DNA of 64,000 nt from CAVZTA01 sp963778025 (GTDB taxonomy: Bacteria > Chloroflexota > Limnocylindria > Limnocylindrales > CSP1-4), in contig CAVZTA010000018.1 of the NCBI GenBank assembly GCA_963778025.1, positions 28,638 to 92,637 on the forward strand, written 5' to 3'. Within the stretch, counting starts at the first letter, position 1. The number at the start of each line of letters is the position of its first letter. This document shows, in pieces, positions 43,938-54,033 of the stretch. The notes beneath the pieces are model-generated. The model worked only from the letters and a program-made list of their open reading frames with translations, was not told where the DNA came from and did not search any database. The position numbers and the translations under genes are program-made.

Positions 43938-45797
43938 GTGACCCCCGAGCTGTCGGCCACGCTGGCCAATCTCCCTGACCGGCCCGGCGTCTACCTCATG
44001 AAGGACGCCACGGGCGAGGTGCTCTACGTCGGCAAGGCGCAGAGCCTGCGTCACCGCGTCCGGAGCTACTGGCAGAGCAAGGGCCGCATCTCCGTCCCGG
44101 GCGGCCAGCACATCATCCGGGCGGGCATCGACCGGGTCGCCGATGTCGAGGTCACCGAGGTCGACAACGTCTCCGAGGCGCTCCTCCTCGAGGCCAACCT
44201 CATCAAGCGCTTCAAGCCGCGCTTCAACGTCCGCCTCAAGGACGACAAGAGCTACCCGTTCATCAAGGTCACGCTCGGCGACGACTTCCCACGCATCGAG
44301 CGCACCCGCAAGCTGCCGAACGACGGCAGCCGCTACTTCGGGCCGTACGCCAGCGCGAGCTCGGTCGACGAGGCGATGAACCTCGTCCGCCGCCTGTTCC
44401 CGTTCCGGACCTGCACGATCGACATCAAGGACGGCGAACGCGCGCTCGCTCGACCGTGCCTGCTGTACCACATCAAGCGCTGTCAGGGCCCGTGCATCCA
44501 GGCCATCTCGAAGAGCGCGTATCGCCGCGACATCGCCCAGGTCGAGCTGTTCCTCGAAGGGCGCACGGAAGCCCTTGCCGACGGCCTCCGGCACGAGATG
44601 CTCGCCGCCGCCGAGCTCGAGCAGTTCGAGCGCGCCGCGATCCTGCGGGACAAGCTGCGCGCGATCGAGCGCACGATGGAGAGCCAGAAGATGGCGGCGT
44701 TCGCCCGGACGGAGCTCGACCTCGTCGGCATCGCCCGCAAGGACGATCAGGCCGCGGTCCAGCTGTTCCTCGTCCGCAACGGGAAGATGGTCGGGCGGGA
44801 CGTGTTCCTCCTCGAGGCGCCCCGCGACACGCCCGAAGACGAGGTCGTCCGCAGCTTCCTCGACCAGTACTACGCCACGGCGACGAATATCCCGCGCGAG
44901 GTCCTCGTCCCGCGTGCCCTCGCCGACGTGACCGACCTCGAGGACTTCCTGACCGCGAAGCGGGGCTCGAACGTGCGCCTGCGGACCCCGCAGCGCGGTG
45001 AGAAGCGCGAGCTCATGGAGCTGGCGACGCGCAACGCGACAGAGACGCTCGCGCGCGAGGCCGCGCGCTGGCTCGCCGATGAGGGCAAGACGCAGACGGC
45101 GCTCGACGAGCTGGGACTCGCGCTCGGGATGGCCGGCCAGCCGACACGGATCGAGTGCTACGACATCTCGAACTTCCAGGGCAGCGAGTCGGTCGGCAGC
45201 ATGGTCGTGTTCGAGGACGGCCGTCCCCGCTCCGGCGAGTACCGCCGATTCCGGATCCGGACCGTGCAGGGACCGAACGACTTCGCGAGCCATCAGGAAG
45301 TGCTCCGCCGCCGCTTCCGCCGCGTCAAGTCGGGGGAGGAGGGCAACGAGGAAGAGCGCCGCTGGTCGATGCCCGACCTCGTGATCATCGATGGCGGCAA
45401 GGGGCAGGTGAGCGCGGCGAAGGAGGTCCTCGACGAGCTCGGGCTCCACGACCTCCCTCTCGCGGGCCTGGCGAAGGAGCGCGAGGAGCTGTTCCTCCCC
45501 GGCGCCACCGAGCCGATCCTCCTCCCGACGACCTCACCGGCTCTCTACCTGGTCCAGCGGCTGCGCGACGAGGCGCACCGGTTCGCGATCGGCTACCACC
45601 GCCAGCTGCGGGCGAAGCGCCAGGTGCGCTCGGCGTTCGATGACCTGCCGGGCGTCGGGCCCAAGCGCAAGCGCGAGCTGCTGAAGGTCTTCGGCAGCGC
45701 GAAGCGCGTCCGGGACGCGCCGGTCGAGCAGATCGCGGCCGTCCCCGGCATCAGTCGAGCGCTCGCCGAACGGATCAAGGTCCACCTCGAGAGCTGA
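43938..45797 (+). CDS. uvrC: Excinuclease ABC subunit UvrC
   Basis: UvrC makes both incisions around damaged DNA after UvrB loading. This intact 619-residue protein has the GIY-YIG nuclease (PGVYLMKDATGEVLYVGKA) at residues 14-34 and onwards, a UVR motif near 210-235 (LEQFERAAILRDKLRAIE), an RNase H-like nuclease domain (IECYDISNFQGSESVGSMVV, LVIIDGGKGQ) and C-terminal helix-hairpin-helix motifs (DLPGVGPKRKRELLKVFGS, AAVPGISRALAERI). The GTG start leaves the usual short N-terminus. uvrC, uvrA and uvrB all occur in this window as separate units. Confidence 0.97.
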   Translation: MTPELSATLANLPDRPGVYLMKDATGEVLYVGKAQSLRHRVRSYWQSKGRISVPGGQHIIRAGIDRVADVEVTEVDNVSEALLLEANLIKRFKPRFNVRLKDDKSYPFIKVTLGDDFPRIERTRKLPNDGSRYFGPYASASSVDEAMNLVRRLFPFRTCTIDIKDGERALARPCLLYHIKRCQGPCIQAISKSAYRRDIAQVELFLEGRTEALADGLRHEMLAAAELEQFERAAILRDKLRAIERTMESQKMAAFARTELDLVGIARKDDQAAVQLFLVRNGKMVGRDVFLLEAPRDTPEDEVVRSFLDQYYATATNIPREVLVPRALADVTDLEDFLTAKRGSNVRLRTPQRGEKRELMELATRNATETLAREAARWLADEGKTQTALDELGLALGMAGQPTRIECYDISNFQGSESVGSMVVFEDGRPRSGEYRRFRIRTVQGPNDFASHQEVLRRRFRRVKSGEEGNEEERRWSMPDLVIIDGGKGQVSAAKEVLDELGLHDLPLAGLAKEREELFLPGATEPILLPTTSPALYLVQRLRDEAHRFAIGYHRQLRAKRQVRSAFDDLPGVGPKRKRELLKVFGSAKRVRDAPVEQIAAVPGISRALAERIKVHLES

Positions 45798-45919
45798 GGG
45801 GCCGGATCGCCTGCCGATCGAGGCGGGTCGGCTCTGGTCGCCGGTCGTCCTCACATCCGACGCTCGTCACACCCACCGAGCCGGGCGGCGGCTCGCGGGC
45901 GAGGTCGAGGACGACGAGG

Positions 45920-46846
45920 ATGACGACGACGATGGATCGACGAGCCGATCGGCTGATCGCGGTCGCCTGCGCAGCGATCGCGGTGCTCGTGGGCGTGGCC
46001 GCGGGCGCGGGCGTGTTCGCACGCGGCGACGGCAGCGCGGCCGTGGTGACGAGCGAACGCGGCGTGACCTACGAGATGGCGACGAGCGGCGTGTACGCAT
46101 ACAACGCGCAACGCGTGGTCGCTGAGGGCATCGGGTGGGACGTGTTCACCCTCGTGGTCATCGTCCCGGCGCTCGTGGCGGCGGCCGTGTTCGTGGCCCG
46201 GGGGACCCTGCGGGCACGCCTCGTGACTTTGGGGCTGCTCGGCTACCTCGTGTACATGTACCTGGAGTACGCGGTCACCTGGGCGTTCGGCCCCGCATTC
46301 CTGCTGCACGTCGCGATCTACGGCCTGAGCTTCGTCACCGCCTGCGCCGTGGCGGGCCGGATCGCAGGCGCCGGGCTCAGCGACCGCTTCGGGACGATGC
46401 CCCGCCGAGGCTGGGTCGCCCTGAACGTCGGCATGGCCGTGTTGCTGACGACGCTCTGGCTGGGCCGGATCGCCGGAGCGCTGCGAGGCGACCTCACGAC
46501 GGCGGGCCTCACGAGCGAGACCACGCTCACGGTCCAGGCCCTGGACCTCGGCCTGGTCGTCCCGATGTCCTTGATCAGCGCGTGGCTCGTCTGGCGCAGG
46601 ACGGCGATCGGTGCGGCACTGGCGGCGGCATGGTCGGTCGTGTTCGTCCTGATGGCGGCCGCGATCGTGTCGATGCTGGTGACCGCAGCGCTGATCGAAG
46701 GCGCGCTCGAGGCGCCGCCGATCGCCATCTTCACGGGGGCGGCGTTCGCTGCCGCCTGGCTCGGGCTGCGGATCTACGCCGGGATCCCATCGGAGCCGCA
46801 TCCGAGGGCGACGCCTGGACTCCATGCACGTCCCGAGCCCGTGTGA
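45920..46846 (+). CDS. Multi-pass membrane protein of unknown function
   Basis: This 308-residue protein has about seven or eight membrane helices: one after a basic N-terminus (RLIAVACAAIAVLVGVAAG), an exported loop with TYEMATSGVYAYNAQRVVAEG, then six or more helices including YLVYMYLEYAVTWAFGPAFL. The loop and helix pattern resembles uncharacterised membrane proteins of Actinomycetota and Chloroflexota. Starts at 45920 and 45932 are both possible. It stands alone between uvrC and secD. The 297 bp after it (46847-47143) holds no gene I can support, only the secD promoter region. Confidence 0.65.
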   Translation: MTTTMDRRADRLIAVACAAIAVLVGVAAGAGVFARGDGSAAVVTSERGVTYEMATSGVYAYNAQRVVAEGIGWDVFTLVVIVPALVAAAVFVARGTLRARLVTLGLLGYLVYMYLEYAVTWAFGPAFLLHVAIYGLSFVTACAVAGRIAGAGLSDRFGTMPRRGWVALNVGMAVLLTTLWLGRIAGALRGDLTTAGLTSETTLTVQALDLGLVVPMSLISAWLVWRRTAIGAALAAAWSVVFVLMAAAIVSMLVTAALIEGALEAPPIAIFTGAAFAAAWLGLRIYAGIPSEPHPRATPGLHARPEPV

Positions 46847-47117
46847 TCCGCGTTCCGATCACGGTGCCGCTCAGACGTTCACCGCCTGCACGCTCGGCGC
46901 ATGGAGCGCCTCGTGTCGACCGGTCGCGCGCCTGTCTTGTCGTCGGACGGTCACGCCAGGAACGGCTGATGTGCGTGGACGGCGTCCCGGGTCAGCCGAA
47001 CCCCGCGCCGACGCGCCCAACGGTCAGGTCATGAACGTCCGAGCACACGACTCGCCGACGGAGCCCGCCGCGACCGCGGACCGTCAGCACGATGACGCGC
47101 GGCACCACCCCCCAGAG

Positions 47118-47133
47118 AGAACACCTGTATCAT
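47118..47133 (+). promoter_or_regulatory. secD promoter region
   Basis: TGTATCAT (extended -10, TATCAT at 47128-47133) ends ten nucleotides before the secD ATG, so the leader would be only a few bases. The overlapping 12-mer AGAACACCTGTA (47118-47129) also occurs upstream of uvrA. Confidence 0.4.
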
Positions 47134-47143
47134 CCGCGACCGA

Positions 47144-48527
47144 ATGCGACGCGCCTTTCCCATCCTGATCTTCGTCACGCTGATGTTCGCGCTGCTCATC
47201 GACTTCGTCCCCGGCCTGCGGCTCCCGAGCCTCGGCGCGGGGAGCGGCGACCGCGCGATCGAGACCAAGCTCGGCCTGGACCTCCAGGGCGGCCTCCGGC
47301 TCGAGTACCTGGTCAAGCCCGTCACGCTGGACGACGGGACCGTCCGGAATCCGCGACCCGAGGACCTCGCCGTCATCCGCGGCATCCTCGAGGACCGCGT
47401 GAACCGGACCGGTGTCGCGGAGCCGCTGGTCATCACCCAGGGCAGCGACCGGATCGTGGTCGAGATGCCGGGCATCCAGGACATCGAGCAGATCCGCGAC
47501 CTCGTGGGGACGACCGGCCGGCTCGACTTCGTGCCGCTCGGCCAGACCCAGATGACCGACGGTCAGACGGTCGACGAGAAGACCTACCCGCCGCTGTTCA
47601 GCGGCACGGAGGTCAGCAGCGCGACCATCGGCGCCGATGAGCAGGGCCGCCGCACCGTCGACTTCGTGCTCAAGGACGCCGGGGCCAAGCAGTTCGCCGA
47701 CTACACCGCGGCCCATATCGGCGACTACTTCGCCATCGTGCTCGACGGCAAGGTCATCAGCGCGCCGGTCATCCAGAACTCGATCCCCAACGGCCGCGTG
47801 CAGATCAGCCAGGGCAGCTCGATCGGCGGCTACCCGCTGCGCGATGCCCAGAACCTCGTGACCGTCCTCGAGTTCGGCTCGCTGCCGTTCCCCATCAGCG
47901 AGCTGGCCAACACGACCGTCGACCCGACGCTCGGTGCGGCGTTCCTCCACGCCAGCATCTTCGCGGGCCTCGTGGCGATCGCGCTGGTCGTCGCGTTCAT
48001 GCTCATCCTCTACCGGCTGCCGGGGCTGATCGCGTCGCTGGCACTCGCTCTTCTACGCGATCATCATGTACGCGCTGTTCCGCCTCGTGCCCGTCACGCT
48101 GACGCTGGCCGGCATCGCGGGCTTCGTGCTGTCGGTCGGCATGGCGGTCGACGCCAACATCCTCATCTTCGAGCGCACCAAGGAAGAGCTCCGCGTCGGC
48201 AAGAGCCTGCCTGCGGCCATCGAGGCCGGCTTCAACCGGGCGTGGAACTCGATCCTCGACTCGAACGTGTCGAGCCTCATCACCGCGACGATCCTGTTCG
48301 TGTTCGGCTCGTCCGTCATCCGCGGGTTCGGGCTGGTGCTCATCCTGGGCGTGCTCGTGTCGATGTTCACGGCCATCACCGTCACCCGGACGATCCTCCG
48401 CTACGTGGTCGAGCGCGACCGCTGGCGCAAGGCGTGGCTGTACGGCGTCTCGGAGTCCGAGTTCATGGCGCGACCTGCGACGACGCGCCCGGGCAGCCTC
48501 CGCCGGGAGGCGCGCGGGCGTGCCTGA
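47144..48527 (+). CDS. secD: Protein translocase subunit SecD, one frameshift
   Basis: SecD with SecF uses the proton gradient to help SecYEG-driven export. After one N-terminal helix the periplasmic domain begins LGLDLQGGLRLEYLV, the diagnostic DLQGG motif, and includes VNRTGVAEP and the P1 head. The membrane part starts at ASIFAGLVAIALV, is interrupted by an extra base near 48045 (LAL-LFYAIIMYAL), and continues with GMAVDANILIFERTKEEL. The corrected length is 460 residues. It is followed closely by secF. Confidence 0.94.
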
Positions 48528-48552
48528 ACGCCGCCACGAGGGGTCGCTCTAG

Positions 48553-49761
48553 GTGTTCGATGTCGTCGGGAAGCGCAACTGGTTCTTCGCGCTGTCCCTG
48601 CTGGTCACCATCCCCGGCCTGATCTTCATCCTGGCCACGTTCTTCACGGGCGGCAAGATCGGGCTCCAGTTCGCGATCGACTACACGGGCGGCACCGTCT
48701 GGGTGGTCCGCTTCGCGGATGACGCCGTCAGCCCCGATCAGGTCAAGAGCGTGATGGAGGCGCAGGGCCTGGAGGCCGCCGTCACCCGGATCGGCGAGGG
48801 CTTCCTCGAGATCCGGACCGTCCCACTCGGCCTGTCGGCGGCCGAACCGTCGCCGGCGCCGTCGGCCGCGCCCTCGGCCTCTGCCGGGCCGTCGGCCAGC
48901 GCAGGCGCGTCCGCGAGCCCCGGTGCCTCTGCCAGCGCCGGTGCGTCAGCGAGCGCGGCGCCCTCCGCGAGTGCTGCACCCTCAGCGAGCGCCTCTCCGG
49001 CAGCGAGTCCCAGCGCAAGCCCGTCCAGCAGTCCGTCGGCAAGCCCCAGCGGGTCGCCGTCGCCCACCGCTGCTCCGGGTGGCAACACGACCCTGCCGAC
49101 CGAAGGGGAGCTCGGCGATCTCCGCCGCGCGCTCGAGGCGCAGCTCGGCCCCATCGCCGAGCAGCGGACGCTGACGACCGTCGGCCCGGTGGTGTCCTCG
49201 GACCTCATCGGCGACGCGATCCGGCTGATCATCTTCGGCTCGCTGGGCATCCTCCTCTGGATCACCTACCGGTTCCGGGACGTGAAGTTCGGCGTGACGG
49301 CGCTCGTCGCCCTGCTTCACGACGTCATCGTCGTCGTGGGCGTGTTCGCCATCCTCGGCACGTTCACCGGGCTGCAGATCGATGGGCTGTTCGTGACGGC
49401 GATGCTCACCATCATCGGCTTCTCGGTCCACGACACGATCGTGGTGTTCGACCGCGTGCGCGAGAACAAGGCACGGCATGCCGGCGAGCCGTTCGACCAG
49501 ATCGTCAACCATTCGATCCTGCAGACGTTCGGCCGCTCGATCACCACGAGCTTCACCGTGGTCCTGACGCTGCTGGTCCTCCTGATCTTCGGCGGCGAGG
49601 CGATCAAGACCTTCGTCCTCGCGCTGCTGCTGGGCATCATCTCGGGGACCTACTCCTCGATCTTCAACGCCGCCCCGCTGCTGGTCGTCTGGCAGCACTG
49701 GGAGGACCGCCGCAGGGGCCGCGCGACGCCGGCGCGCGGAGCCCGTCGTCTGACGGCCTGA
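48553..49761 (+). CDS. secF: Protein translocase subunit SecF with low-complexity insertion
   Basis: This intact 402-residue partner of SecD has N-terminal helix FALSLLVTIPGLIFILA, the FAIDYTGGTVWVVRF motif, and the C-terminal membrane domain with GFSVHDTIVVFDRVREN. Between about residues 97 and 180 an extra Ser/Ala/Pro/Gly-rich segment interrupts the first periplasmic domain, so the protein is about 80-100 residues longer than usual. The GTG start follows GAGGGG, 25 bp after secD. The insertion is in frame and uninterrupted, so it is not an error of the kind seen elsewhere in the window. Confidence 0.94.
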   Translation: MFDVVGKRNWFFALSLLVTIPGLIFILATFFTGGKIGLQFAIDYTGGTVWVVRFADDAVSPDQVKSVMEAQGLEAAVTRIGEGFLEIRTVPLGLSAAEPSPAPSAAPSASAGPSASAGASASPGASASAGASASAAPSASAAPSASASPAASPSASPSSSPSASPSGSPSPTAAPGGNTTLPTEGELGDLRRALEAQLGPIAEQRTLTTVGPVVSSDLIGDAIRLIIFGSLGILLWITYRFRDVKFGVTALVALLHDVIVVVGVFAILGTFTGLQIDGLFVTAMLTIIGFSVHDTIVVFDRVRENKARHAGEPFDQIVNHSILQTFGRSITTSFTVVLTLLVLLIFGGEAIKTFVLALLLGIISGTYSSIFNAAPLLVVWQHWEDRRRGRATPARGARRLTA

Positions 49762-49851
49762 GCGCTTCGTGATCCACGCATCCCTCGACCCCCGACGGGT
49801 CGTGGGTCCGTTCGGTCGCCCGCGAAAACTGGCGGTCGAGTGGCTCGTGGC

Positions 49852-51741
49852 ATGCTCGAACCGATGACCGAACCGCGGCCCGTCCCCCTCCTCACGCCCC
49901 GCCATCGGTGGCGATTCCCGGACCGGCTGCGTCTGGCTCCGGAGCTGCGCGATGCCGGACGGCAGCATGGCTTGGGGGTGTTCGCATCGGCGGTCCTCGC
50001 GCGACGTGGCGTGACCACGCCGGAGCAGCTGGCCGCATTCCTGGCGCCGCCCGTGGCCGGGCTCAACGACCCGCGTCGCCTGCCCGACGGGGATCGCCTG
50101 CTCGCACGGATCGACCGGGTCCGGACGAGTGGCGAACGGGTCATGGTCTTCGGCGATTTCGATGCCGATGGCCTGACCGGCCTCGCGATCCTCGTCCTCG
50201 CGCTGCGTCGCCTGGGCATCGATGCCCGGCCGTACGTGCCGAGCCGCCTCGAGGAGGGACACGGCCTGTCGCTCGCGGCCGTCGAGGCTGCGGCCAACGA
50301 TGGCATCACGCTCATCATCACCGTCGACACGGGGTCGTCGTCCGTGGCCGAGGTCGCCGCTGCGCGCGCTCGCGACATCGACGTCCTCATCACCGACCAC
50401 CATCACGTCCCCGATGTCGCCCCGGCCGCCGTCGCCCTCGTGAATCCGCATCGCCCGGACGCGCGCTACCCGGACGTCGACCTGTCGGGCGCGGGCGTCG
50501 CGTTCACCGTCGCTCGTCTGCTGCTCGGGGAGCTCCTCGCGGCCGAGAGCGAGGCCCTCGAGCTGGCCGATCTCGCCACGATCGGAACGGTCAGCGACGT
50601 CGCCCCGGTGCTGGGCGAGAACCGCTCGATCGTCCGCCTCGGCCTGGAACGGCTGCGGACCGCGCCACGACCCGGGATCGCCGCGCTGCTCGCCCGCGCC
50701 GGCGTCACGCCCGACCGGGTCGACCTCGAGACCGTCGGCTTCGTCCTCGCGCCACGTCTCAACGCGGCGGGTCGCGTGGGGGAGGCGATGGACGCCGCGC
50801 GACTCCTCCTCGCCACCACCGAGGCCGAGGCCGCCGAGCTCGCGGGGATCCTCGAGGCCGCCAACAGCTCCCGCCGCGATCTCATGCGCCGGACGCTCGC
50901 CGATGCGCGGCTGGCGCTGGGTCTCACGGGGCCCGGCCACGCGCCCGGCCAGGAGGAGCTCTTCAGCCAGGATGAGGTGGCCGCCACGCCCGGGATCGTC
51001 GCGGCGCCCGCGTCCGGTGTCGCCCACCTGCTCCATGGCCCGTGGCCAGTGGGCATCGTGGGGCTGGTCGCCGGCCGGCTCGCGGACGAGACCGGCCTGC
51101 CGTCGATCGTGGGCGTCGACCTCGGGGACACGGTGCGTGCCTCGTGCCGGGGCGACGGGCGGCTCCATCTGGCGGAGACCCTCGACCGATGCGCCGACCT
51201 GCTCGACCGTCATGGCGGCCATGCCGCTGCGGCCGGCTTCGAGTTGCCGAAGGACCGCTGGGGCGCCTTCGTCGAGCGGTTCCTGAGTCTCGCGGAGACG
51301 AGCCGCCAGGAGGATCCGCGGCCGCCGCTGGCGGTGGACCTTGCGTTGCCCGCCGCCTGGGTCGACTACCAGCTGTACCGCGACCTCGCCCGGTTGGCCC
51401 CGTTCGGGGCCGGGAACCCCGAGCCGCTGGTGGCCGTCCTCGGCCTCACCGTGGGACGTGTGCGCGAGGCGACCGGTGGGCATGCCCAGGTCGTCCTTCG
51501 CCGGGACCCCGACGTCCTCGACGGCATCGCGTTCGGCCGTGCGGACCTCGCCACGAGTCTGCACGAGGGAGACCGCGTCGACATCGTCGCCCGCCTCGTG
51601 AGTCGGGTCTTCGGCGGCCTCGAGACGCTCCAGCTCGAGGTTCGCGACGTCGCGCCGTCGGGCAGCCATCCGCGCGCGGCGGAGGTCCTGGCGGCCCTCG
51701 CGGCGCGCTCCGCGCAACGACCCGTGGCGGTGACCGCATGA
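49852..51741 (+). CDS. recJ: Single-stranded-DNA-specific exonuclease RecJ
   Basis: RecJ degrades ssDNA 5' to 3' in recombination and repair. This intact protein of about 629 residues has motif I VMVFGDFDADGLTG (DFDADG in place of the usual DYDADG), motif II IITVDTGSSS, the DHH motif LITDHHHVPD, LATIGTVSDVAPV, and the DHHA1 motif GRLHLAETLDRCADLLDRHGGH. The C-terminal OB-like domain starts near LAPFGAGNPEPLV. The start is uncertain: GTG 49840, ATG 49852 and ATG 49864 are all in frame and none has a strong ribosome site. Its stop overlaps the next start (ATGA). Confidence 0.93.
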   Translation: MLEPMTEPRPVPLLTPRHRWRFPDRLRLAPELRDAGRQHGLGVFASAVLARRGVTTPEQLAAFLAPPVAGLNDPRRLPDGDRLLARIDRVRTSGERVMVFGDFDADGLTGLAILVLALRRLGIDARPYVPSRLEEGHGLSLAAVEAAANDGITLIITVDTGSSSVAEVAAARARDIDVLITDHHHVPDVAPAAVALVNPHRPDARYPDVDLSGAGVAFTVARLLLGELLAAESEALELADLATIGTVSDVAPVLGENRSIVRLGLERLRTAPRPGIAALLARAGVTPDRVDLETVGFVLAPRLNAAGRVGEAMDAARLLLATTEAEAAELAGILEAANSSRRDLMRRTLADARLALGLTGPGHAPGQEELFSQDEVAATPGIVAAPASGVAHLLHGPWPVGIVGLVAGRLADETGLPSIVGVDLGDTVRASCRGDGRLHLAETLDRCADLLDRHGGHAAAAGFELPKDRWGAFVERFLSLAETSRQEDPRPPLAVDLALPAAWVDYQLYRDLARLAPFGAGNPEPLVAVLGLTVGRVREATGGHAQVVLRRDPDVLDGIAFGRADLATSLHEGDRVDIVARLVSRVFGGLETLQLEVRDVAPSGSHPRAAEVLAALAARSAQRPVAVTA

Positions 51742-53084
51742 CCCGCGACCGGCGACCGATCCGCGGCGGCGGCTCGCCGCGAACGACGCCCGGCGGCGCG
51801 AGCCCCGCCAAGCCCGTGCCGCGCGGCACGCCCGCGGCCGATGGCGGCGGACGCCCGCCGCGCGGTCGCCTGGATCCCCACGGGCTCCTGCCGCCCGGCA
51901 CGCCCATCGCCCCGCTCGTCTCGGTCGTCGGCTTGCTGCTCGTCGCGGTGCTGACGGTCGGCATCATCAACGGCCGGCTGCCGTTCGTCCTGGGTGCGTC
52001 GACGCAAGCGAACGGTGGTGGCGGTGGCGGTGATGTGCTCCGATCGGTCGCGCCCTCGAACGAGGTCATCGTCCCCACGCTGCCGCCCGAGGTCGTCATC
52101 CCGGGGCAGTTCGTCTACGCCAAGGCGGGCAACGTCTGGATCCAGGAAGGCTCGTACGCGCGACAGCTCACCAACTCCGGGCGCGACTCGATGCCGTCGT
52201 TCTCGCCCGACGGGCAGTTCGTGTACTTCATCCGCACGAAGGACGACGCCGGGCGCTGGCGCGCCGAGGGCGGCGGCACGATCCGGGGCTACTACCTGAC
52301 GATCCCGTCGCTCATGCGCGTGCGCACCGACGGCCAGGGCGACCCGACACGACTCCTCACCGGCAACGTCAGCCGATCGGGCGGCCAGACGTGGTTCTAC
52401 TGGATCCGCGAACCGGTGCTCAGCCCCGACGGCCACACGGTGGCGATGGTGTCCGATGGGCCCGACCCGACGCAGTCGGACGTGGTGCTCCAGTTCTGGG
52501 ATACCGGCACCAAGACGCTGACCCGCGCGAACCTCAGCGAGGTCGCCCCGCTGGGCCACCAGAATCCCGCCTGGCGCCCCGATGGCAAGGCGCTCCTCGT
52601 CGTGCGCAACAACAAGGACGGCACGAACGGCGCGCCCGAGATCTGGCGGTACAGCGTCGCTCAGCGGACCGCCAAACGTCTCACCGGGCCCGGCTATCTC
52701 CATCCGTCGTGGTCGCGCGACCAGAAGTGGATCGCCGCCACCAAGACGACGGCGTTCGGCACCGACGTGGTCATCCTCGATGCGGCGACCGGCGCGGAGG
52801 TCCTGCGTGTGACCAATGACGGTCGATCGTGGGCCCCGGTCTTCTCGCCCGCGGGCGACGGGATCGCGTTCCTCCATTCCGACGGCCAGATCGTCGACCT
52901 GGAGCTCGCGCCGCTCAGCGGCACGGGACCGGGCTGGACGGTGGGCGAGACGATCGCGCTCACGGAGCTGTCGGGCCTCGACACGTTCTCGCGCCCCGGC
53001 TGGTTCATCCCCGCCGACAAGCTCCCGGCCCTGCCGACCCCCACGCCCCAGCCGGCCTCCGCCTCGCCTTCCGCGTCGGGCTGA
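51738..53084 (+). CDS. Membrane-anchored TolB-like beta-propeller protein
   Basis: This intact 448-residue protein has a basic Gly/Pro-rich cytoplasmic N-terminus, one membrane helix (VSVVGLLLVAVLTVGII, about residues 55-72), then repeated propeller blades of the WD40-like/TolB type: MPSFSPDGQFVYFIRTKDD, PVLSPDGHTVAMVSDGPD, NPAWRPDGKALLVVRNNKDG, HPSWSRDQKWIAATKT and APVFSPAGDGIAFLHSDG. It ends in a Pro/Ser tail. The propeller lies outside the membrane and probably binds a protein or wall component. Its ATG overlaps the recJ stop and pyrF follows after 15 bp, so it is in the same transcription unit. Confidence 0.82.
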   Translation: MTRDRRPIRGGGSPRTTPGGASPAKPVPRGTPAADGGGRPPRGRLDPHGLLPPGTPIAPLVSVVGLLLVAVLTVGIINGRLPFVLGASTQANGGGGGGDVLRSVAPSNEVIVPTLPPEVVIPGQFVYAKAGNVWIQEGSYARQLTNSGRDSMPSFSPDGQFVYFIRTKDDAGRWRAEGGGTIRGYYLTIPSLMRVRTDGQGDPTRLLTGNVSRSGGQTWFYWIREPVLSPDGHTVAMVSDGPDPTQSDVVLQFWDTGTKTLTRANLSEVAPLGHQNPAWRPDGKALLVVRNNKDGTNGAPEIWRYSVAQRTAKRLTGPGYLHPSWSRDQKWIAATKTTAFGTDVVILDAATGAEVLRVTNDGRSWAPVFSPAGDGIAFLHSDGQIVDLELAPLSGTGPGWTVGETIALTELSGLDTFSRPGWFIPADKLPALPTPTPQPASASPSASG

Positions 53085-53099
53085 GGCGCTCGGCGCGAC

Positions 53100-53975
53100 G
53101 TGACCGCCTTCCTCGAGCGCCTCGCCGCCCGGTCGGCGGCGTCAGGCACCGTCCTGTGCCTGGGTATCGATCCCGAACCCGGCGGCCTGCCGCCGGGATA
53201 CCCACCGACCGTCGATGGTGTCGAACGGTTCGCGCGCCTGCTGGTCGAGGCGGGCGCACCGCACGTCGCGGCGGTCAAGCCCAACCTCGCGTTCTTCGAG
53301 GCGTTCGGGTCGGCGGGTCTCGCCGCCCTGGAGCGGATCCGGGCCGCGATCCCGGGGGACATCCCGGTGATCCTGGACGCGAAGCGCGGCGACATCGGCT
53401 CGACGGCCGCACGGCAGGCGGCGGCGCTGTACGACGCGCTGGGCGCGGACGCGGTCACGGTGAACCCGTACCTCGGCGAGGAGGCGATCGCCCCGTTGCT
53501 GGAGCGGGTCGACCGGTTCGCCTTCGTCCTGTGCCGCACCTCGAACCCAGGCGCCGCCGAGCTCCAGGGGCTGATGGTCGAGGCGGACGACCGGACCGGC
53601 GCGCCGGCTGAGCCGCTGTGGGCGCGGGTCGCCCGGCGGGTGACGGCGTGGGGCCCGGGCGGGACCGTCGGCCTCGTGGTCGGGGCGACGGCCCCCGACG
53701 AGCTCCGCCTGGCGCGCGGGATCGCCCCGGGTCTGGCCTTCCTCGTCCCCGGCGTGGGGGCGCAGGGCGGGGAGGTGGAGCCCGTGCTGGCGCATGGCAC
53801 GGCGACCGCGGCACCGGCCGGTGGACGCCCCGGTGGCGGACTGCTCGTCAACGTCTCGCGGGGTGTCGCGCGGGCCGCGCTGGAGGCCGATCCGGGGAGC
53901 CGGGACGACGCGCTCGGGGAGCGCCTCGCGAGGGCGGCGTCCGAGTGGGCTGAACGCCTCCCTGTGCTACCCTGA
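53100..53975 (+). CDS. pyrF: Orotidine 5'-phosphate decarboxylase (type 2)
   Basis: This enzyme makes UMP in the last step of pyrimidine synthesis. The 291-residue length and motifs fit the type 2 (long) class: LCLGIDPEPGGLPPGY, VAAVKPNLAFFEAFG, the catalytic VILDAKRGDIGSTA, and a C-terminal FLVPGVGAQGGEVEPV. The catalytic Lys and two Asp of DAKRGD are present. The GTG start has a weak GAGG about 13 bases upstream. It lies between the propeller gene and tatA in the same direction. Confidence 0.94.
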   Translation: MTAFLERLAARSAASGTVLCLGIDPEPGGLPPGYPPTVDGVERFARLLVEAGAPHVAAVKPNLAFFEAFGSAGLAALERIRAAIPGDIPVILDAKRGDIGSTAARQAAALYDALGADAVTVNPYLGEEAIAPLLERVDRFAFVLCRTSNPGAAELQGLMVEADDRTGAPAEPLWARVARRVTAWGPGGTVGLVVGATAPDELRLARGIAPGLAFLVPGVGAQGGEVEPVLAHGTATAAPAGGRPGGGLLVNVSRGVARAALEADPGSRDDALGERLARAASEWAERLPVLP

Positions 53976-54033
53976 CCGCCGTCCGAGAGGGCTCCGGACC
54001 GCCCCGGCACGCACGCAAGGTGGACCCCACACG

